From the NCBI RefSeq assembly GCF_003258835.1, contig NZ_NPEV01000019.1, forward strand, positions 1-43,937: a stretch of 43,937 nucleotides of DNA, written 5' to 3'. Within the stretch, counting starts at the first letter, position 1; every line of letters starts with the position of its first letter. Shown piece after piece: positions 18,790 through 27,667 of the stretch. The translations under genes were made by a program, and so were the position numbers. Source of the stretch: Rhodobium orientis. GTDB lineage: Bacteria > Pseudomonadota > Alphaproteobacteria > Rhizobiales > Rhodobiaceae. The notes under the pieces are model-generated. The model made no database searches, had not been told where the DNA came from, and worked only from the letters and a program-made list of their open reading frames with translations.

Positions 18790-20034
18790 CTAGGACCGCG
18801 CGGCGATCACCCGTTCCAGCCACGCCGCGGCGGCGAGCGTCGTCTTGTCCACCCTGACCGGGCCGACGATCTGCACGCCGAGCGGCAGGCCCTTGTCGCC
18901 AACGAGCCCCGGCACGTTCACGGCCGGCGTCCCCATCAGCGTCCACAGCCGGTTGAAGATCGACGAGCCCGTGCTGCCGAGGCCTTCCGGCGCCGCGCCC
19001 GGCGCCGACGGCGTCAGGATGACGTCGACGTCGGCGAACAGTTTTCCCAGCCCGTGCCGCGCCGAGCGCGCCGTCGCCTGCGCCGCATCATAGGCCTCCG
19101 GCGTGATCGCATCGCCGGCATCGAGCGTCTCGCGCAGGATCGCGCTGAGCTCGTCGCTGTGATTGTCGCGCTCGTAGGACAGCGCCAGATTGGCCTCGAA
19201 ATCCTGGATCACCTGGTGCGCGGCAAAGGCATCGGCATAGGTCCCTGCAAGCTGCAGCGTCTCGACCCTGGCCCCGGCAGCGGCCGCAAGCCGTGCCGCC
19301 TCGCCGACGGCGGCCCGCATCTCGCCGCTCGCCTCGTTCCACAGATGCGTTTCGACAACGCCGATCCGCGGCGGCGAGATCTCCTCGGAGACCTCAAGAT
19401 CACGACCGGTGAGAAGGGCGGCAAAGAGCGCGACGTCGACAACCCCGGCGCCGAACAGGCCGACCGTGTCGAGCGTCCAGGAAAACGTCTTCATGCCGAC
19501 GGTCGGCAGCAGGCCGAAGGTCGGCTTGTAGCCGGCGATACCGCAGAAGCTCGCCGGCCGCACGACCGAGCCGCCGGTCTGGGTGCCGACCGCAAGCGGC
19601 AGCATGCCGGCCGCCACGGCGGCGGCCGAGCCGGACGACGAGCCGCCCGGCGAATAGGCCGGATTGTGCGGGTTGCGGGTGCGACCGGCGTGCATGAAGG
19701 CGAACTCCGTCGTCACCGTCTTGCCGATCACCGTCGCCCCGGCCCGCCGGCACAGCGACACGATCGCCGCATCGGTCCGCGCCATATGGCCGGCATAGAT
19801 CGGCGAGCCGTAGGTCGAGGGCATGTCGGCGGTATCGAAGATGTCCTTGATGCCGACCGGCAGGCCGCAGAGCGCGCCGGTCGCCGGAGGCCGCGCCGCG
19901 CCATGGTCGATCGCCTCGAAGGCGCCGATCAGTTCTTCCTCGGCATCGATGGTGTCGAACACCTGGGCGAGCGTCTCGCCGATCCGGGTCTTGCCGGCAC
20001 GGATATCGGCAACGAGTTTTGCGGCGGACAGCAT
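18790..20034 (-). CDS. Amidase-signature family hydrolase
   Basis: This 414-residue enzyme of the amidase-signature family cleaves carbon-nitrogen bonds with a Lys-cisSer-Ser triad. K63 lies in LPVGIKDIFDTADM, the cis-Ser at about 132 in the glycine/serine loop SPGGSSSGSA, and the nucleophile S156 in GTQTGGSVVRPASFCG. Text such as VIGKTVTTEFAF is typical of the glutamyl-tRNA amidotransferase A/allophanate hydrolase group, but no gatB/gatC neighbours are present. It is therefore more likely a stand-alone amidase of a small substrate. The start at 20034 is set by GGGAGAT upstream; the frame runs much further without a better start. It diverges from the zinc alcohol dehydrogenase gene. Confidence 0.92.
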   Translation of the reverse strand: MLSAAKLVADIRAGKTRIGETLAQVFDTIDAEEELIGAFEAIDHGAARPPATGALCGLPVGIKDIFDTADMPSTYGSPIYAGHMARTDAAIVSLCRRAGATVIGKTVTTEFAFMHAGRTRNPHNPAYSPGGSSSGSAAAVAAGMLPLAVGTQTGGSVVRPASFCGIAGYKPTFGLLPTVGMKTFSWTLDTVGLFGAGVVDVALFAALLTGRDLEVSEEISPPRIGVVETHLWNEASGEMRAAVGEAARLAAAAGARVETLQLAGTYADAFAAHQVIQDFEANLALSYERDNHSDELSAILRETLDAGDAITPEAYDAAQATARSARHGLGKLFADVDVILTPSAPGAAPEGLGSTGSSIFNRLWTLMGTPAVNVPGLVGDKGLPLGVQIVGPVRVDKTTLAAAAWLERVIAARS

Positions 20035-20212
20035 GAGGGATCTCCCGAGCGGCAGGACGCCGAGCCGTTTCAAGCGACTCGGGCGCGTGCGATTGACAGG
20101 CGATAAAACACGCTCACCATGGCAAAAGGCAAGGCGCATTGCGACACGGCCGGCACATGCACAACACGCCGGAAAAGCAGTGTCGAACGCCTTTTCTCGG
20201 AAAGGAAACACC

Positions 20213-21199
20213 ATGCGCGCGATGGTGCTGACGGAGCAGGGCAAACCACTGCAACCGACGGACCTGCCGACGCCGGAGCCCGGCCCCGGCGAGATCCTCG
20301 TGGAGGTCGCCGCCTGCGGCGTTTGCCGCACCGATCTCCATGTCGTCGATGGCGACCTGACACGGCCGAAGCTGCCGCTGATACCGGGTCACGAGATCGT
20401 CGGACGGGTCGTCGCTACGGGACCCGGGGTCGACCGCCACGCCGTCGGTGAGCGGGTCGGCATTCCCTGGCTCGGGTCGACCTGCGGCCACTGCCCCTAT
20501 TGCGACAGCGGCCGGGAGAATCTGTGCGACGATCCCGGCTTCACCGGCTACACGCTCGACGGCGGCTACGCCACCCACGCCATCGCCGATGCCCGCTACG
20601 CCTTTGCCATCCATGGCGACTACTCGGATGCCGAGGCAGCACCCCTGCTCTGCGCCGGCCTCATCGGCCACCGCGCGCTAAGGATGGCGGGGCCGGAGGC
20701 GCGCACGATCGGCATCTACGGTTTCGGCGCCGCCGCCCATATCGTTGCGCAGGTCGCACGATACGAATATCGTAAAGTTCTTGCCTTCGCCCGGCCCGGC
20801 GACACGGAGGCCATGGCCTTTGCCCGGCAGATGGGCTGTGAATGGGCCGGCGGATCGGACGAGCCGGCGCCGGAGCCGCTCGACGCCGCGCTCATCTTCG
20901 CACCCGTCGGAAGCCTCGTGCCGACGGCGTTGAAGGCGGTCAGGAAAGGCGGCACCGTCGTCTGCGGTGGCATCCACATGTCGGATATTCCGGGCTTCCC
21001 ATATTCCGATCTCTGGGAGGAGCGCACGATCCGCTCCGTCGCCAATCTGACGCGCGGCGACGCCGAGGAATTTCTCGCGCTCGCCCCGAAGGCCGGGGTC
21101 AGGACGGAAGTCGTTCCCTATCCGCTTGAGGAGGCCAATACGGCGCTCGACGACCTGCGTGCCGGGCGCCTCAGCGGCGCCGCGGTGCTGGTGCCTTAG
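20213..21199 (+). CDS. Zinc-dependent alcohol dehydrogenase
   Basis: This 328-residue medium-chain dehydrogenase oxidises alcohols or reduces aldehydes with NAD(P). The catalytic zinc set is seen in CGVCRTDLHVVDGDL and in PGHEIVGRV. The structural zinc cysteines lie in STCGHCPYCDSGRENLC. The nucleotide-binding fold starts at TIGIYGFGAAAHIVAQVAR, where GFGAAA stands for the usual GxGxxG. The start at 20213 has a GGAAAGGA ribosome binding site; the frame extends far upstream through the divergent amidase promoter without meaning. The gene converges with ppk2, 22 bases away. The sequence resembles the AdhA-type bacterial branch with shortened loops. Substrate unknown. Confidence 0.93.
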   Translation: MRAMVLTEQGKPLQPTDLPTPEPGPGEILVEVAACGVCRTDLHVVDGDLTRPKLPLIPGHEIVGRVVATGPGVDRHAVGERVGIPWLGSTCGHCPYCDSGRENLCDDPGFTGYTLDGGYATHAIADARYAFAIHGDYSDAEAAPLLCAGLIGHRALRMAGPEARTIGIYGFGAAAHIVAQVARYEYRKVLAFARPGDTEAMAFARQMGCEWAGGSDEPAPEPLDAALIFAPVGSLVPTALKAVRKGGTVVCGGIHMSDIPGFPYSDLWEERTIRSVANLTRGDAEEFLALAPKAGVRTEVVPYPLEEANTALDDLRAGRLSGAAVLVP

Positions 21200-21221
21200 G
21201 AGCGACGGACGCGCCGGCCGA

Positions 21222-22259
21222 TTATTTGGCCGCGCGCTTGTCCTCCGGATTAAGGCTCTTGCCGAGGACGTGCCGGGCCTCGCCGAGGGCGTGCGCGCCC
21301 GATCCGACGATCAGCGGATCCGGTCCCCGCACCACCGAAGGGTTCTTGTTCGGATAGGGCAGCGACGACAGGAAGTGCTGCATGCAGTTGAGGCGGGCCC
21401 GCTTCTTGTCGTTCGACTTGACGATCACCCAGGGCGCATCGGCGGTGTCGGTGTAGAAGAACATCGCCTCCTTGGCCTCGGTGTAGTCGCCCCACTTGTC
21501 GAGCGAGGCGCGGTCGACCGGCGATAGCTTCCACTGCTTCAGCGGATCGGTCTCGCGCGCCTTGAAGCGCCGCCGCTGCTCGCCCTGCGAGACGGAGAAC
21601 CAGTATTTGAAGAGCTGCACGCCGGAGCGCACCAGCATCCGTTCCAGATCCGGGCAGGTCCGCATGAATTCCAGATAGTCGTTCGGCGAGCAGAAATTCA
21701 TCACCCGTTCGACGCCGGCCCGGTTGTACCAGGAGCGGTCGAACATCACGATTTCGCCGGCAGCCGGCAGGTGCTCGACATAGCGCTGGAAGTACCACTG
21801 GGTCTTTTCCCGCTCCGTCGGCTTCGGCAACGCGACGACGCGGGCGGCACGCGGGTTGAGGTGCTCCATGAAGCGCTTGATGGTGCCGCCCTTGCCGGCC
21901 GCATCGCGGCCCTCGAACAGGATCACCACCTTCTGGCCGGTCTCCTCCACCCAGCGCTGGACCTTCAGGAGTTCCACCTGCAGCTCCGCCTTGTGCTCCT
22001 CGTAAGGGGCGCGGCGCAGCTTGGTCTTGTAGGGGTATTCGCCGCTCTCGAAGATGCGCTTGATCTCCACCGGATCGTGCCGCATCTCGGCGATGTGATG
22101 GGCCGGGTTCTCGATGGCTGCGATCTTGTCCGCGCCTTTTTTCTTTCCGGCAGGTTTTTGCCGCGCGGTCGTGACCAGCTCGGTGTCCGGCAGGTCCGGA
22201 ACTGCGGTCGCCACGTCGTCCGCGATCGAAAAGCCCTGGCGGTCTTCGGAATCCATCAT
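21222..22259 (-). CDS. ppk2: Polyphosphate kinase 2
   Basis: This 345-residue PPK2-family kinase transfers phosphate between polyphosphate and nucleotides. The Walker A motif GRDAAGKGG is at 117-125, and the Walker B/lid start FDRSWYNRAGVERV follows at about 183-196. The lid region has QGEQRRRFKARETDPLKQWK, and a single kinase domain is present. The first 65 residues are a low-complexity basic leader (KPAGKKKGADK), longer than in the shortest family members. The length and single domain fit class I, which mainly phosphorylates NDP using polyphosphate. Two ATG codons in tandem start the frame; either may be used. A 12-bp palindrome lies 40 bases upstream. Confidence 0.95.
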   Translation of the reverse strand: MMDSEDRQGFSIADDVATAVPDLPDTELVTTARQKPAGKKKGADKIAAIENPAHHIAEMRHDPVEIKRIFESGEYPYKTKLRRAPYEEHKAELQVELLKVQRWVEETGQKVVILFEGRDAAGKGGTIKRFMEHLNPRAARVVALPKPTEREKTQWYFQRYVEHLPAAGEIVMFDRSWYNRAGVERVMNFCSPNDYLEFMRTCPDLERMLVRSGVQLFKYWFSVSQGEQRRRFKARETDPLKQWKLSPVDRASLDKWGDYTEAKEAMFFYTDTADAPWVIVKSNDKKRARLNCMQHFLSSLPYPNKNPSVVRGPDPLIVGSGAHALGEARHVLGKSLNPEDKRAAK

Positions 22260-22298
22260 GCCCCGTCTCTCTTGTTTGCGCCCTGATTTTGTTTTGCC

Positions 22299-22310
22299 GG
22301 ATCATGATCC
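22299..22310. promoter_or_regulatory. 12-bp palindrome upstream of ppk2
   Basis: GGATCATGATCC is a perfect palindrome, 40 bases before the ppk2 start codon. A second small hairpin, CGGAAA-GTAAA-TTTCCG, lies at 22349-22365. Both are in the 281-bp divergent region shared with the extensin-like gene. They are candidate operators, but no regulator can be named; no Pho box was recognised. Confidence 0.3.
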
Positions 22311-22540
22311 TCGATTTGAATTGAAATTGACCTAACCAAAAGGCTTCACGGAAAGTAAATTTCCGGCAGTTCAAGTCGCCAATAGTTCGCAAGGACTTGT
22401 CGAGATCGGAGAGTAGCCGGGAAGTATTTACCGGATACACGAGGTTGGCGGCACCGGGCACCGGCAGCCACCCGATGCTGCAACGTTTCCGGTCCCGCAG
22501 CGTTAATGAATCGTAATCGTTCGACGCGCAGACTGGACCG

Positions 22541-23215
22541 ATGCCGATCAGACATCCCTGGCGCCTTGCAGCGGCGCTTTTCACCGCCCTTGTCCTCACC
22601 GCCTGCGCGGCGGGCATGATGGCCTTCGACGACAGCCGCGAGGAATGGCGCAGCCAGGCCGACCGGACCTGCCGCGCCAGCGGCCGGGTCACGCCCTCGC
22701 CCTTCGTCACGCCGCTGGAGCCGATTTTCGAGGAAGGCGAATGCGGCGCGGACGTTCCCTACAAGGTCACCGCGGCGGCCGACGGCTCGGTCGCCTTTTC
22801 GGTGCCGGCGACGCTTGCCTGCCCGATGCTGCCGGCCCTCGACCGCTGGCTGCAGACCGTGGTCCAGCCGGCGGCGGGCGAAACCCTCGACAGCAAGATC
22901 GTGTCCGTCGACGTCGCCGCCTCCTATGTCTGCCGCACGCGCAACAACAAGCCGGGCGCCAAGGTGTCGGAGCACGCCTATGCCAACGCCATCGACATTT
23001 CCGCCTTCCGCACCGAAGACGGCCGCCGCGTCGCCGTCGCCGACGGCTGGCACGGCAAGGCCGACGAGGCCGCCTTCCTGAAGACCGTCCACGACAAGGC
23101 CTGCGGGCCGTTCAACACCGTCATCGGCCCGGACGGCGACCGGCACCACCAGGACCATTTCCACCTCGACCTCGCCCGCCGCGGCCGCAATGGCGACGGC
23201 AAGTTCTGCCAGTGA
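22541..23215 (+). CDS. Extensin-like C-terminal domain lipoprotein
   Basis: This 224-residue envelope protein carries the bacterial extensin-like C-terminal domain. A lipoprotein signal is clear: basic start, hydrophobic stretch and lipobox LTAC with C21 as the lipid-bearing residue. The mature part has the family landmarks SYVCRTRNNKPG, SEHAYANAIDISAF and HHQDHFHLDLARRG, with a final Cys near the C-terminus (GKFCQ). The pattern of His and Asp (SEHA...AID...HFH) resembles the zinc site of M15-type peptidoglycan peptidases, so a cell-wall role is plausible, though the family has no firm biochemical assignment. Six or more cysteines suggest disulphides. The gene is monocistronic and a weak terminator follows. 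Confidence 0.88.
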   Translation: MPIRHPWRLAAALFTALVLTACAAGMMAFDDSREEWRSQADRTCRASGRVTPSPFVTPLEPIFEEGECGADVPYKVTAAADGSVAFSVPATLACPMLPALDRWLQTVVQPAAGETLDSKIVSVDVAASYVCRTRNNKPGAKVSEHAYANAIDISAFRTEDGRRVAVADGWHGKADEAAFLKTVHDKACGPFNTVIGPDGDRHHQDHFHLDLARRGRNGDGKFCQ

Positions 23216-23288
23216 CCGGACAGGCAGCGGTCTGAACCGACGGGTTCTTGTCACCGGGCCGGATGCGGCCGGGGCGCGCGGCGTTCAG

Positions 23289-23315
23289 AAACGCTTAACC
23301 CAGGCGGGCGTTTTT
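23289..23315 (+). terminator. Possible terminator after the extensin-like gene
   Basis: AAACGC (23289-23294) pairs with GCGTTT (23308-23313) around a 13-base loop and runs into a short T tract (GCGTTTTTC). It lies about 75 bases after the stop codon and about 65 before the next start. The stem is short, so this is tentative. Confidence 0.4.
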
Positions 23316-23381
23316 CGACCCTTTCTTGCGAAATAATGATATGCGACGCTTCCCCCAACCACGCCTCGGAGGTGATTCGCC

Positions 23382-25010
23382 ATGACGGCAACGGCATCCG
23401 TCAGCAGCTCGTCGTCGGCCGGTATCAACGGCGTCCTGTCGGGCACCAAATGGGGCGTGACGAGCCTCACCTACAGCTTCCCGACGAGCCCGTCCTACTA
23501 CGACTACTCCGGCGAAAAGAGTAACAATTTCGGCGCCTTCAACAGCTCCCAGAAGGCCGCGGTAAAGAACGCGCTGGCCGATTTCGCCGCCGCATCGAAC
23601 CTGACGTTCAACCAGGTCACGGAAACCGGCAGCACCGAGGCGACCCTGCGCTACGCCTTTTCCGATTCCCCGTCCGCCGCCTGGGCCTACTACCCGAGCA
23701 CCGGAAGCTGGGGCGGCGATTCCTGGTACAATAAGTCGAACGGCTATTTCTCCAATTCCAAGATGGGTGGCTGGGCCTATTCCACCTACCTGCACGAGAC
23801 CGGCCACGCCGTCGGCCTCAGCCATGGCCATGAGGGCGAGAGCGGCTTTCCCAAGATGCCCGCCAGCATCGACTCCACCGAATTCTCGGTGATGACCTAT
23901 CACGACTTCGTCGGCCAGAACCTCAACACCGACTACGGCCCGGAAACCTGGGGTCACCCCCAGTCGCTGATGATGTACGACATCGCCGCCATCCAGCACA
24001 TGTACGGCGCCAACTACGATTTCCGCAGCACCGATACTTTCTACCGCTGGGAGCCCGGCAGCGGCAGGACCTTCGTCAACGGCACGAGCCAGGGAACGCC
24101 CGGCGCCAACCGCATCTTCCTGACGATCTGGGACGGCGGCGGCGAGGATACCTATTCCTTCACCAAATATTCCGACGACCTCCGGATCGACCTGCGGCCC
24201 GGCAAATGGACCACGACCAACAGCGAGCAGACGGCGCTGATCGGCACCGAGGACGACGGCACACAGCATTATGCCCGCGGCAACATCGCCAACGCCCTCC
24301 TCTACAAGGGCAACAAGGACTCGCTGATCGAGAATGCCTATGGCGGAAGCGGCGACGATACGATCCAGGGCAACGCCGCCGAGAACGAGCTGAAGGGCAA
24401 TGGCGGCGACGACCGCCTGTTCGGCTTCGGCGACAGCGATACGCTCGCCGGCGCCGGCGGCGACGATTTCCTGAAGGCTGGCGGCGGCGATGACCGGGTG
24501 TTCGGCGGCAAGCACGACGACACCCTGCTCGGCCAGGCCGGCAACGACAGGATGAACGGTGGCGCCGGCGCCGACCGCCTGTTCGGCGGGGGTGGCAATG
24601 ACCACATGTCCGGCGGCAGCGGTCAGGATCTCCTGAACGCCAAGGCCGGTGCCGACACCCTGTTCGGCGGCAAGCACGACGACACCTTGTTCGGCGGATC
24701 GGGGAACGATTCCCTCAATGGCGGCAACGGCGTGGACCGCCTCGTCGGCGGCAGCGGCAACGATACCCTCGTCGGGGGCGCGGGCGCCGACGACTTCGTT
24801 TACGGCGGCAAGGCCGGCAGCGACGAAATCCAGGGCTTCGAACCGAACGTCGACGACATCGACCTGTCCGCCTACAAGAGCCTCGATCACATTTCCGACC
24901 TGACCATCCGCAACGACCACGGCGATACGGTGATAGAATTCTTCAACACGACCATCGTGCTGGACGGCGTCTCAAAAAGCGCACTCGACAACGACGATTT
25001 CATTTTCTGA
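23382..25010 (+). CDS. Serralysin-type RTX metalloprotease, copy 1
   Basis: This 542-residue secreted zinc protease belongs to the M10 (serralysin/matrixin) group. The zinc motif HETGHAVGLSH is at residues 138-148, with H138, H142 and H148 as ligands and E139 catalytic. The Met-turn SVMTY has M171 and a Tyr that can be the fourth ligand. Instead of the common GLSHP, the text continues GHEG. From residue 321 to 473 there are 17 contiguous nine-residue RTX units (GGxGxDxLx) that bind calcium. There is no Sec signal; the C-terminus DNDDFIF is a type I secretion-like end. GGAGGTGA before the ATG is a near-perfect ribosome binding site. No inhibitor or ABC exporter genes are in the window. The next gene is its tandem paralogue. 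Confidence 0.94.
   Translation: MTATASVSSSSSAGINGVLSGTKWGVTSLTYSFPTSPSYYDYSGEKSNNFGAFNSSQKAAVKNALADFAAASNLTFNQVTETGSTEATLRYAFSDSPSAAWAYYPSTGSWGGDSWYNKSNGYFSNSKMGGWAYSTYLHETGHAVGLSHGHEGESGFPKMPASIDSTEFSVMTYHDFVGQNLNTDYGPETWGHPQSLMMYDIAAIQHMYGANYDFRSTDTFYRWEPGSGRTFVNGTSQGTPGANRIFLTIWDGGGEDTYSFTKYSDDLRIDLRPGKWTTTNSEQTALIGTEDDGTQHYARGNIANALLYKGNKDSLIENAYGGSGDDTIQGNAAENELKGNGGDDRLFGFGDSDTLAGAGGDDFLKAGGGDDRVFGGKHDDTLLGQAGNDRMNGGAGADRLFGGGGNDHMSGGSGQDLLNAKAGADTLFGGKHDDTLFGGSGNDSLNGGNGVDRLVGGSGNDTLVGGAGADDFVYGGKAGSDEIQGFEPNVDDIDLSAYKSLDHISDLTIRNDHGDTVIEFFNTTIVLDGVSKSALDNDDFIF
24342..24800 (+). repeat. RTX calcium-binding repeat block, 17 units
   Basis: Seventeen nine-codon units of the form GGxGxDxLx run without a break in protease copy 1. 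Units 2 (GNAAENELK), 4 (GFGDSDTLA) and 12 (AKAGADTLF) depart most from the consensus. The unit GGKHDDTL occurs twice with the same 21-base DNA (24504-24524 and 24666-24686). Confidence 0.9.
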
Positions 25011-25020
25011 TCGGACGCGA

Positions 25021-25036
25021 CCGGGCCGAAGCCCGG
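25021..25036 (+). terminator. Hairpin after protease copy 1
   Basis: CCGGGC-CGAA-GCCCGG is a perfect 6-bp stem with a four-base loop, 11 bases after the stop codon. No strong T run follows (GATTTCGG). It may be a weak terminator or may protect the message end; the 266-bp gap to the second protease gene suggests separate transcription. Confidence 0.4.
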
Positions 25037-25276
25037 GATTTCGGCGCAGCCGCTTTTGGGCAGCCGGATTGCTGGCCATTGGCCGCGACATCTTTGCGTT
25101 GCAGAAAGGTTTTGCTGCGACAAACCTTAAACGGACCCGCGTGCGGCGTTATGGTGGGGCTTCCGATCGCGAATCAAGATGGCAGGGTATTCGGCAAGAC
25201 GAGCGAATCCCTGGCACGAACAGAGAGCGGCGGTGCGGTGACGATGAAACGCCTCCTGCCCCGGAGATGATGCGGC

Positions 25277-27061
25277 ATGACAGCAACGGCTTCCGTCAAC
25301 AGCTCTTCCATGCAGGGCGTGAACGGCCTTCTTTCCGGCGTGAAATGGGGCGTCTACAATCTCACCTACAGCTTCCCGTCGAGCCCCGGCTATTACCATT
25401 ATTCCTTCAACGGCGAAAAATATAATCATTTCAGCGCGTTCAACGCCACTCAGAAGGCAGCGGCGATCGATGCGCTGAAGCAGTACGATTCCGTCTCCCT
25501 TCTCGGGCTACGGCTGATCAACGAGACCCGCGCCAGCGAAGCGACCCTGCGCTATGCCTTTTCGGACGCCCCGGCCGACGCCGGCGCAGGCGCCTGGGCC
25601 TATTATCCGAGCACCGGCACCTGGGGCGGCGATTCCTGGTACAGCAAGTCGGGCGGGCCTTTCGACGAGACCGAAGTCGGCGGTTGGGCCTATCTCGCCT
25701 TTATGCACGAGAGCGGCCACGCCCTCGGCCTCAGCCACGGCCACCAGGGCGGCAACGGCTTTCCCGCGATGCCGCGCAGTCTCGATTCCTACGAATTCTC
25801 GGTGATGACCTACCGGTCATTCGTCGGCCAGGACTTCTACACCGATACCGGGCCGGAGGACTGGGGCTATCCCCAGTCGCTGATGATGTACGACATCCGC
25901 GCCATCCAGCACATGTACGGTGCCGATTACACACACAATTCCGGCAATACCCGCTATAGCTGGAACGAGAACACCGGCCGCATGTTCATCAACGGCAAGG
26001 GCCAGGAAACGCCGGGCGCCAACCGCATCTTCCTGACCGTCTGGGACGGCGGCGGCAAGGATACCTACGACTTCGAGAACTACTCCTCAAACCTCCGCGT
26101 CAACCTCAACCCGGGCCAATGGAGCAAGACCTCCGCCGAACAGACCGCGCTGCTCGGCGAGGACGACAACGGCACGCTGCACTACGCCCGCGGCAACATC
26201 GCCAATGCCCTGCGCTACCAGGGCAACGATGCCTCGCTGATCGAAAACGCCCTCGGCGGCAGCGGCGACGACCGCATCGTCGGCAACTCCCGGCACAACC
26301 TGCTGGTCGGCAACGAGGGCGACGACACCCTTCTCGGCAAGGGCGGCGACGACCGCCTCGTCGGCAAGGGCGGCGAAGACAAGCTGATGGGCTCCAATGG
26401 CGACGACAAGCTCATCGGCGGCGGATCGGACGACACCCTCGGCGGCGGCAAGCACGACGACACCATCCTCGGCGGCAACGGCAATGACAGCCTCAGCGGC
26501 GACAGCCAGAGCGACAAGGTCTTCGGCAATGGCGGCAGCGATCGCATATCGGGCGACGGCGGCAACGACACGCTTGCCGGCGGCAGCGGCGCCGACACGC
26601 TCTACGGCGGCAGCCAGAACGACAAGCTGGCCGGCGGCGGCAACGGCGACATGCTGTTCGGCAACACCGGCAACGATACCCTCTACGGCAACAATGGCAA
26701 TGACCAGTTGTTCGGCGGCAACGGTACCGATTTTCTGGTCGGCGGCAGCGGCGCCGATGTCCTGACGGGCGGCGGCGGCAGCGACGTGCTCATCGGCGGG
26801 CCCGGCAACGACACGCTGTCCGGCGCTACCCGTGCAGACGACTTCGTCTATGCCGGCAGGGCCGGCACCGACACGATCCTCGATTTCAAGCCCAACACCG
26901 ACGAGATCGACCTCTCCGCCTACAAGACGCTCGACCACATCTCCGACCTGACCATCACCAGCAATGGCGGCGATGCGATGATCAGCTTCTTCAAGACGAC
27001 GATCATTCTGGAAGGTGTCGAGAAGGCCTCCCTCGACAACGGAGACTTCATTTTCGCCTGA
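25277..27061 (+). CDS. Serralysin-type RTX metalloprotease, copy 2
   Basis: This 594-residue tandem paralogue of the preceding protease has the zinc motif HESGHALGLSH at 144-154 and the Met-turn FSVMTY with M177. The N-terminus (MTATASVNSSSMQGVNGLLS) and the C-terminal module (DEIDLSAYKTLDHISDLTI, ending DNGDFIFA) match copy 1 closely, so the two arose by duplication. It is longer mainly because it has 22 RTX units (residues 327-524) against 17. No Sec signal is present; export by a type I system encoded elsewhere is expected. GGAG lies 10 bases before the ATG. It converges with the EF-hand protein gene. Calcium is needed for folding in this family outside the cell. Confidence 0.94.
   Translation: MTATASVNSSSMQGVNGLLSGVKWGVYNLTYSFPSSPGYYHYSFNGEKYNHFSAFNATQKAAAIDALKQYDSVSLLGLRLINETRASEATLRYAFSDAPADAGAGAWAYYPSTGTWGGDSWYSKSGGPFDETEVGGWAYLAFMHESGHALGLSHGHQGGNGFPAMPRSLDSYEFSVMTYRSFVGQDFYTDTGPEDWGYPQSLMMYDIRAIQHMYGADYTHNSGNTRYSWNENTGRMFINGKGQETPGANRIFLTVWDGGGKDTYDFENYSSNLRVNLNPGQWSKTSAEQTALLGEDDNGTLHYARGNIANALRYQGNDASLIENALGGSGDDRIVGNSRHNLLVGNEGDDTLLGKGGDDRLVGKGGEDKLMGSNGDDKLIGGGSDDTLGGGKHDDTILGGNGNDSLSGDSQSDKVFGNGGSDRISGDGGNDTLAGGSGADTLYGGSQNDKLAGGGNGDMLFGNTGNDTLYGNNGNDQLFGGNGTDFLVGGSGADVLTGGGGSDVLIGGPGNDTLSGATRADDFVYAGRAGTDTILDFKPNTDEIDLSAYKTLDHISDLTITSNGGDAMISFFKTTIILEGVEKASLDNGDFIFA
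26255..26848 (+). repeat. RTX calcium-binding repeat block, 22 units
   Basis: Twenty-two nine-codon units run without a break in protease copy 2, from GGSGDDRIV to GATRADDFV. One unit (GGKHDDTIL, DNA 26444-26464) shares the same 21 bases as two units in copy 1. Several units (GNSRHNLLV, GDSQSDKVF, GGSQNDKLA) lack the second glycine pair. Confidence 0.9.
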
Positions 27062-27111
27062 AGACCTCTCCCGCAAGGTCGACAGACTTCCTGGACGGAA
27101 AATCGCGCAGG

Positions 27112-27134
27112 GGGCGCCGCTCTACTCGGCGCCC
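27112..27134. terminator. Convergent-gene hairpin between protease 2 and the EF-hand gene
   Basis: GGGCGCCG (27112-27119) and CGGCGCCC (27127-27134) form a perfect 8-bp stem with a 7-base loop. It lies about 50 bases after the protease stop and overlaps the last codons of the facing gene. It could end both transcripts; T runs are short on either side. Confidence 0.5.
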
Positions 27135-27667
27135 TTGTCGGTCTTGGCGTCGTCGCTCTTCAGGTCGCGCTCGATCTCGCGCATGACGCCGAGAAATCCG
27201 CGAAACGCCTTTTCGGTGACGTCGAGGGCCTCCTTGACCGCCTTTTCGTCGGTCTCCGACAGCTCCGGCGGGTTGGTGAAGAAGCGCATCAACTCGTCGC
27301 GCGACAGCGTCTTGTCCTTGTTCCTGTCAGCCTCGTCGCCGAGCGCCTCAAGGCGCCGGCGGATTTCCGCAAGGCGGTCGGCAAGCGCCTTGTTCTCGGC
27401 CGAAAGCCGGTCGATCTCCGCCTCGTAAGCGGCCCGCTCGTCGGCCGCGATCTGGCAGGTCCAGCCGCCCGAGACCTTTTCCCGGCAGGTCGAGACGTTG
27501 CCCGTCTCCTTGTCGATCCTGAGGATGCCGGTCGCCGTCTCCACAATGGTGAAGCGGTCGTCCGGCGTGCCGTCATACTCCTCGGCCGCAGCACCGGGCG
27601 CGAGCAGCAGCATGGCCGCCACGATCGCCGGCCCGCCGAAACGTATTGCACCGTTCAACATCGCCAT
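27122..27667 (-). CDS. Periplasmic coiled-coil protein with a single EF-hand loop
   Basis: This 181-residue protein of unknown function has a Sec-type signal peptide (hydrophobic 12-24, likely cut after GAAA at about 28). A small N-terminal domain carries a Cys pair (C61, C71) in STCREKVSGGWTCQIAADE. A charged coiled coil runs from about 75 to 108 ([20 protein letters not shown]). The loop DRNKDKTLSRDE at 114-125 has every calcium ligand position of an EF-hand filled (D, N, D, T, S, E), though position 6 is Lys rather than Gly. The C-terminal half is helical and acidic. GGGAGGTAAAG before the ATG fixes the start. It faces the two calcium-dependent RTX proteases, which may be coincidence. Confidence 0.75.
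   Translation of the reverse strand: MAMLNGAIRFGGPAIVAAMLLLAPGAAAEEYDGTPDDRFTIVETATGILRIDKETGNVSTCREKVSGGWTCQIAADERAAYEAEIDRLSAENKALADRLAEIRRRLEALGDEADRNKDKTLSRDELMRFFTNPPELSETDEKAVKEALDVTEKAFRGFLGVMREIERDLKSDDAKTDKGAE

Noticed and set aside
24342-26848. Tandem repeats that might suggest a CRISPR or minisatellite
   Set aside because: They are in-frame nine-residue RTX codons with diverged DNA, and no constant repeat with unique spacers is present.
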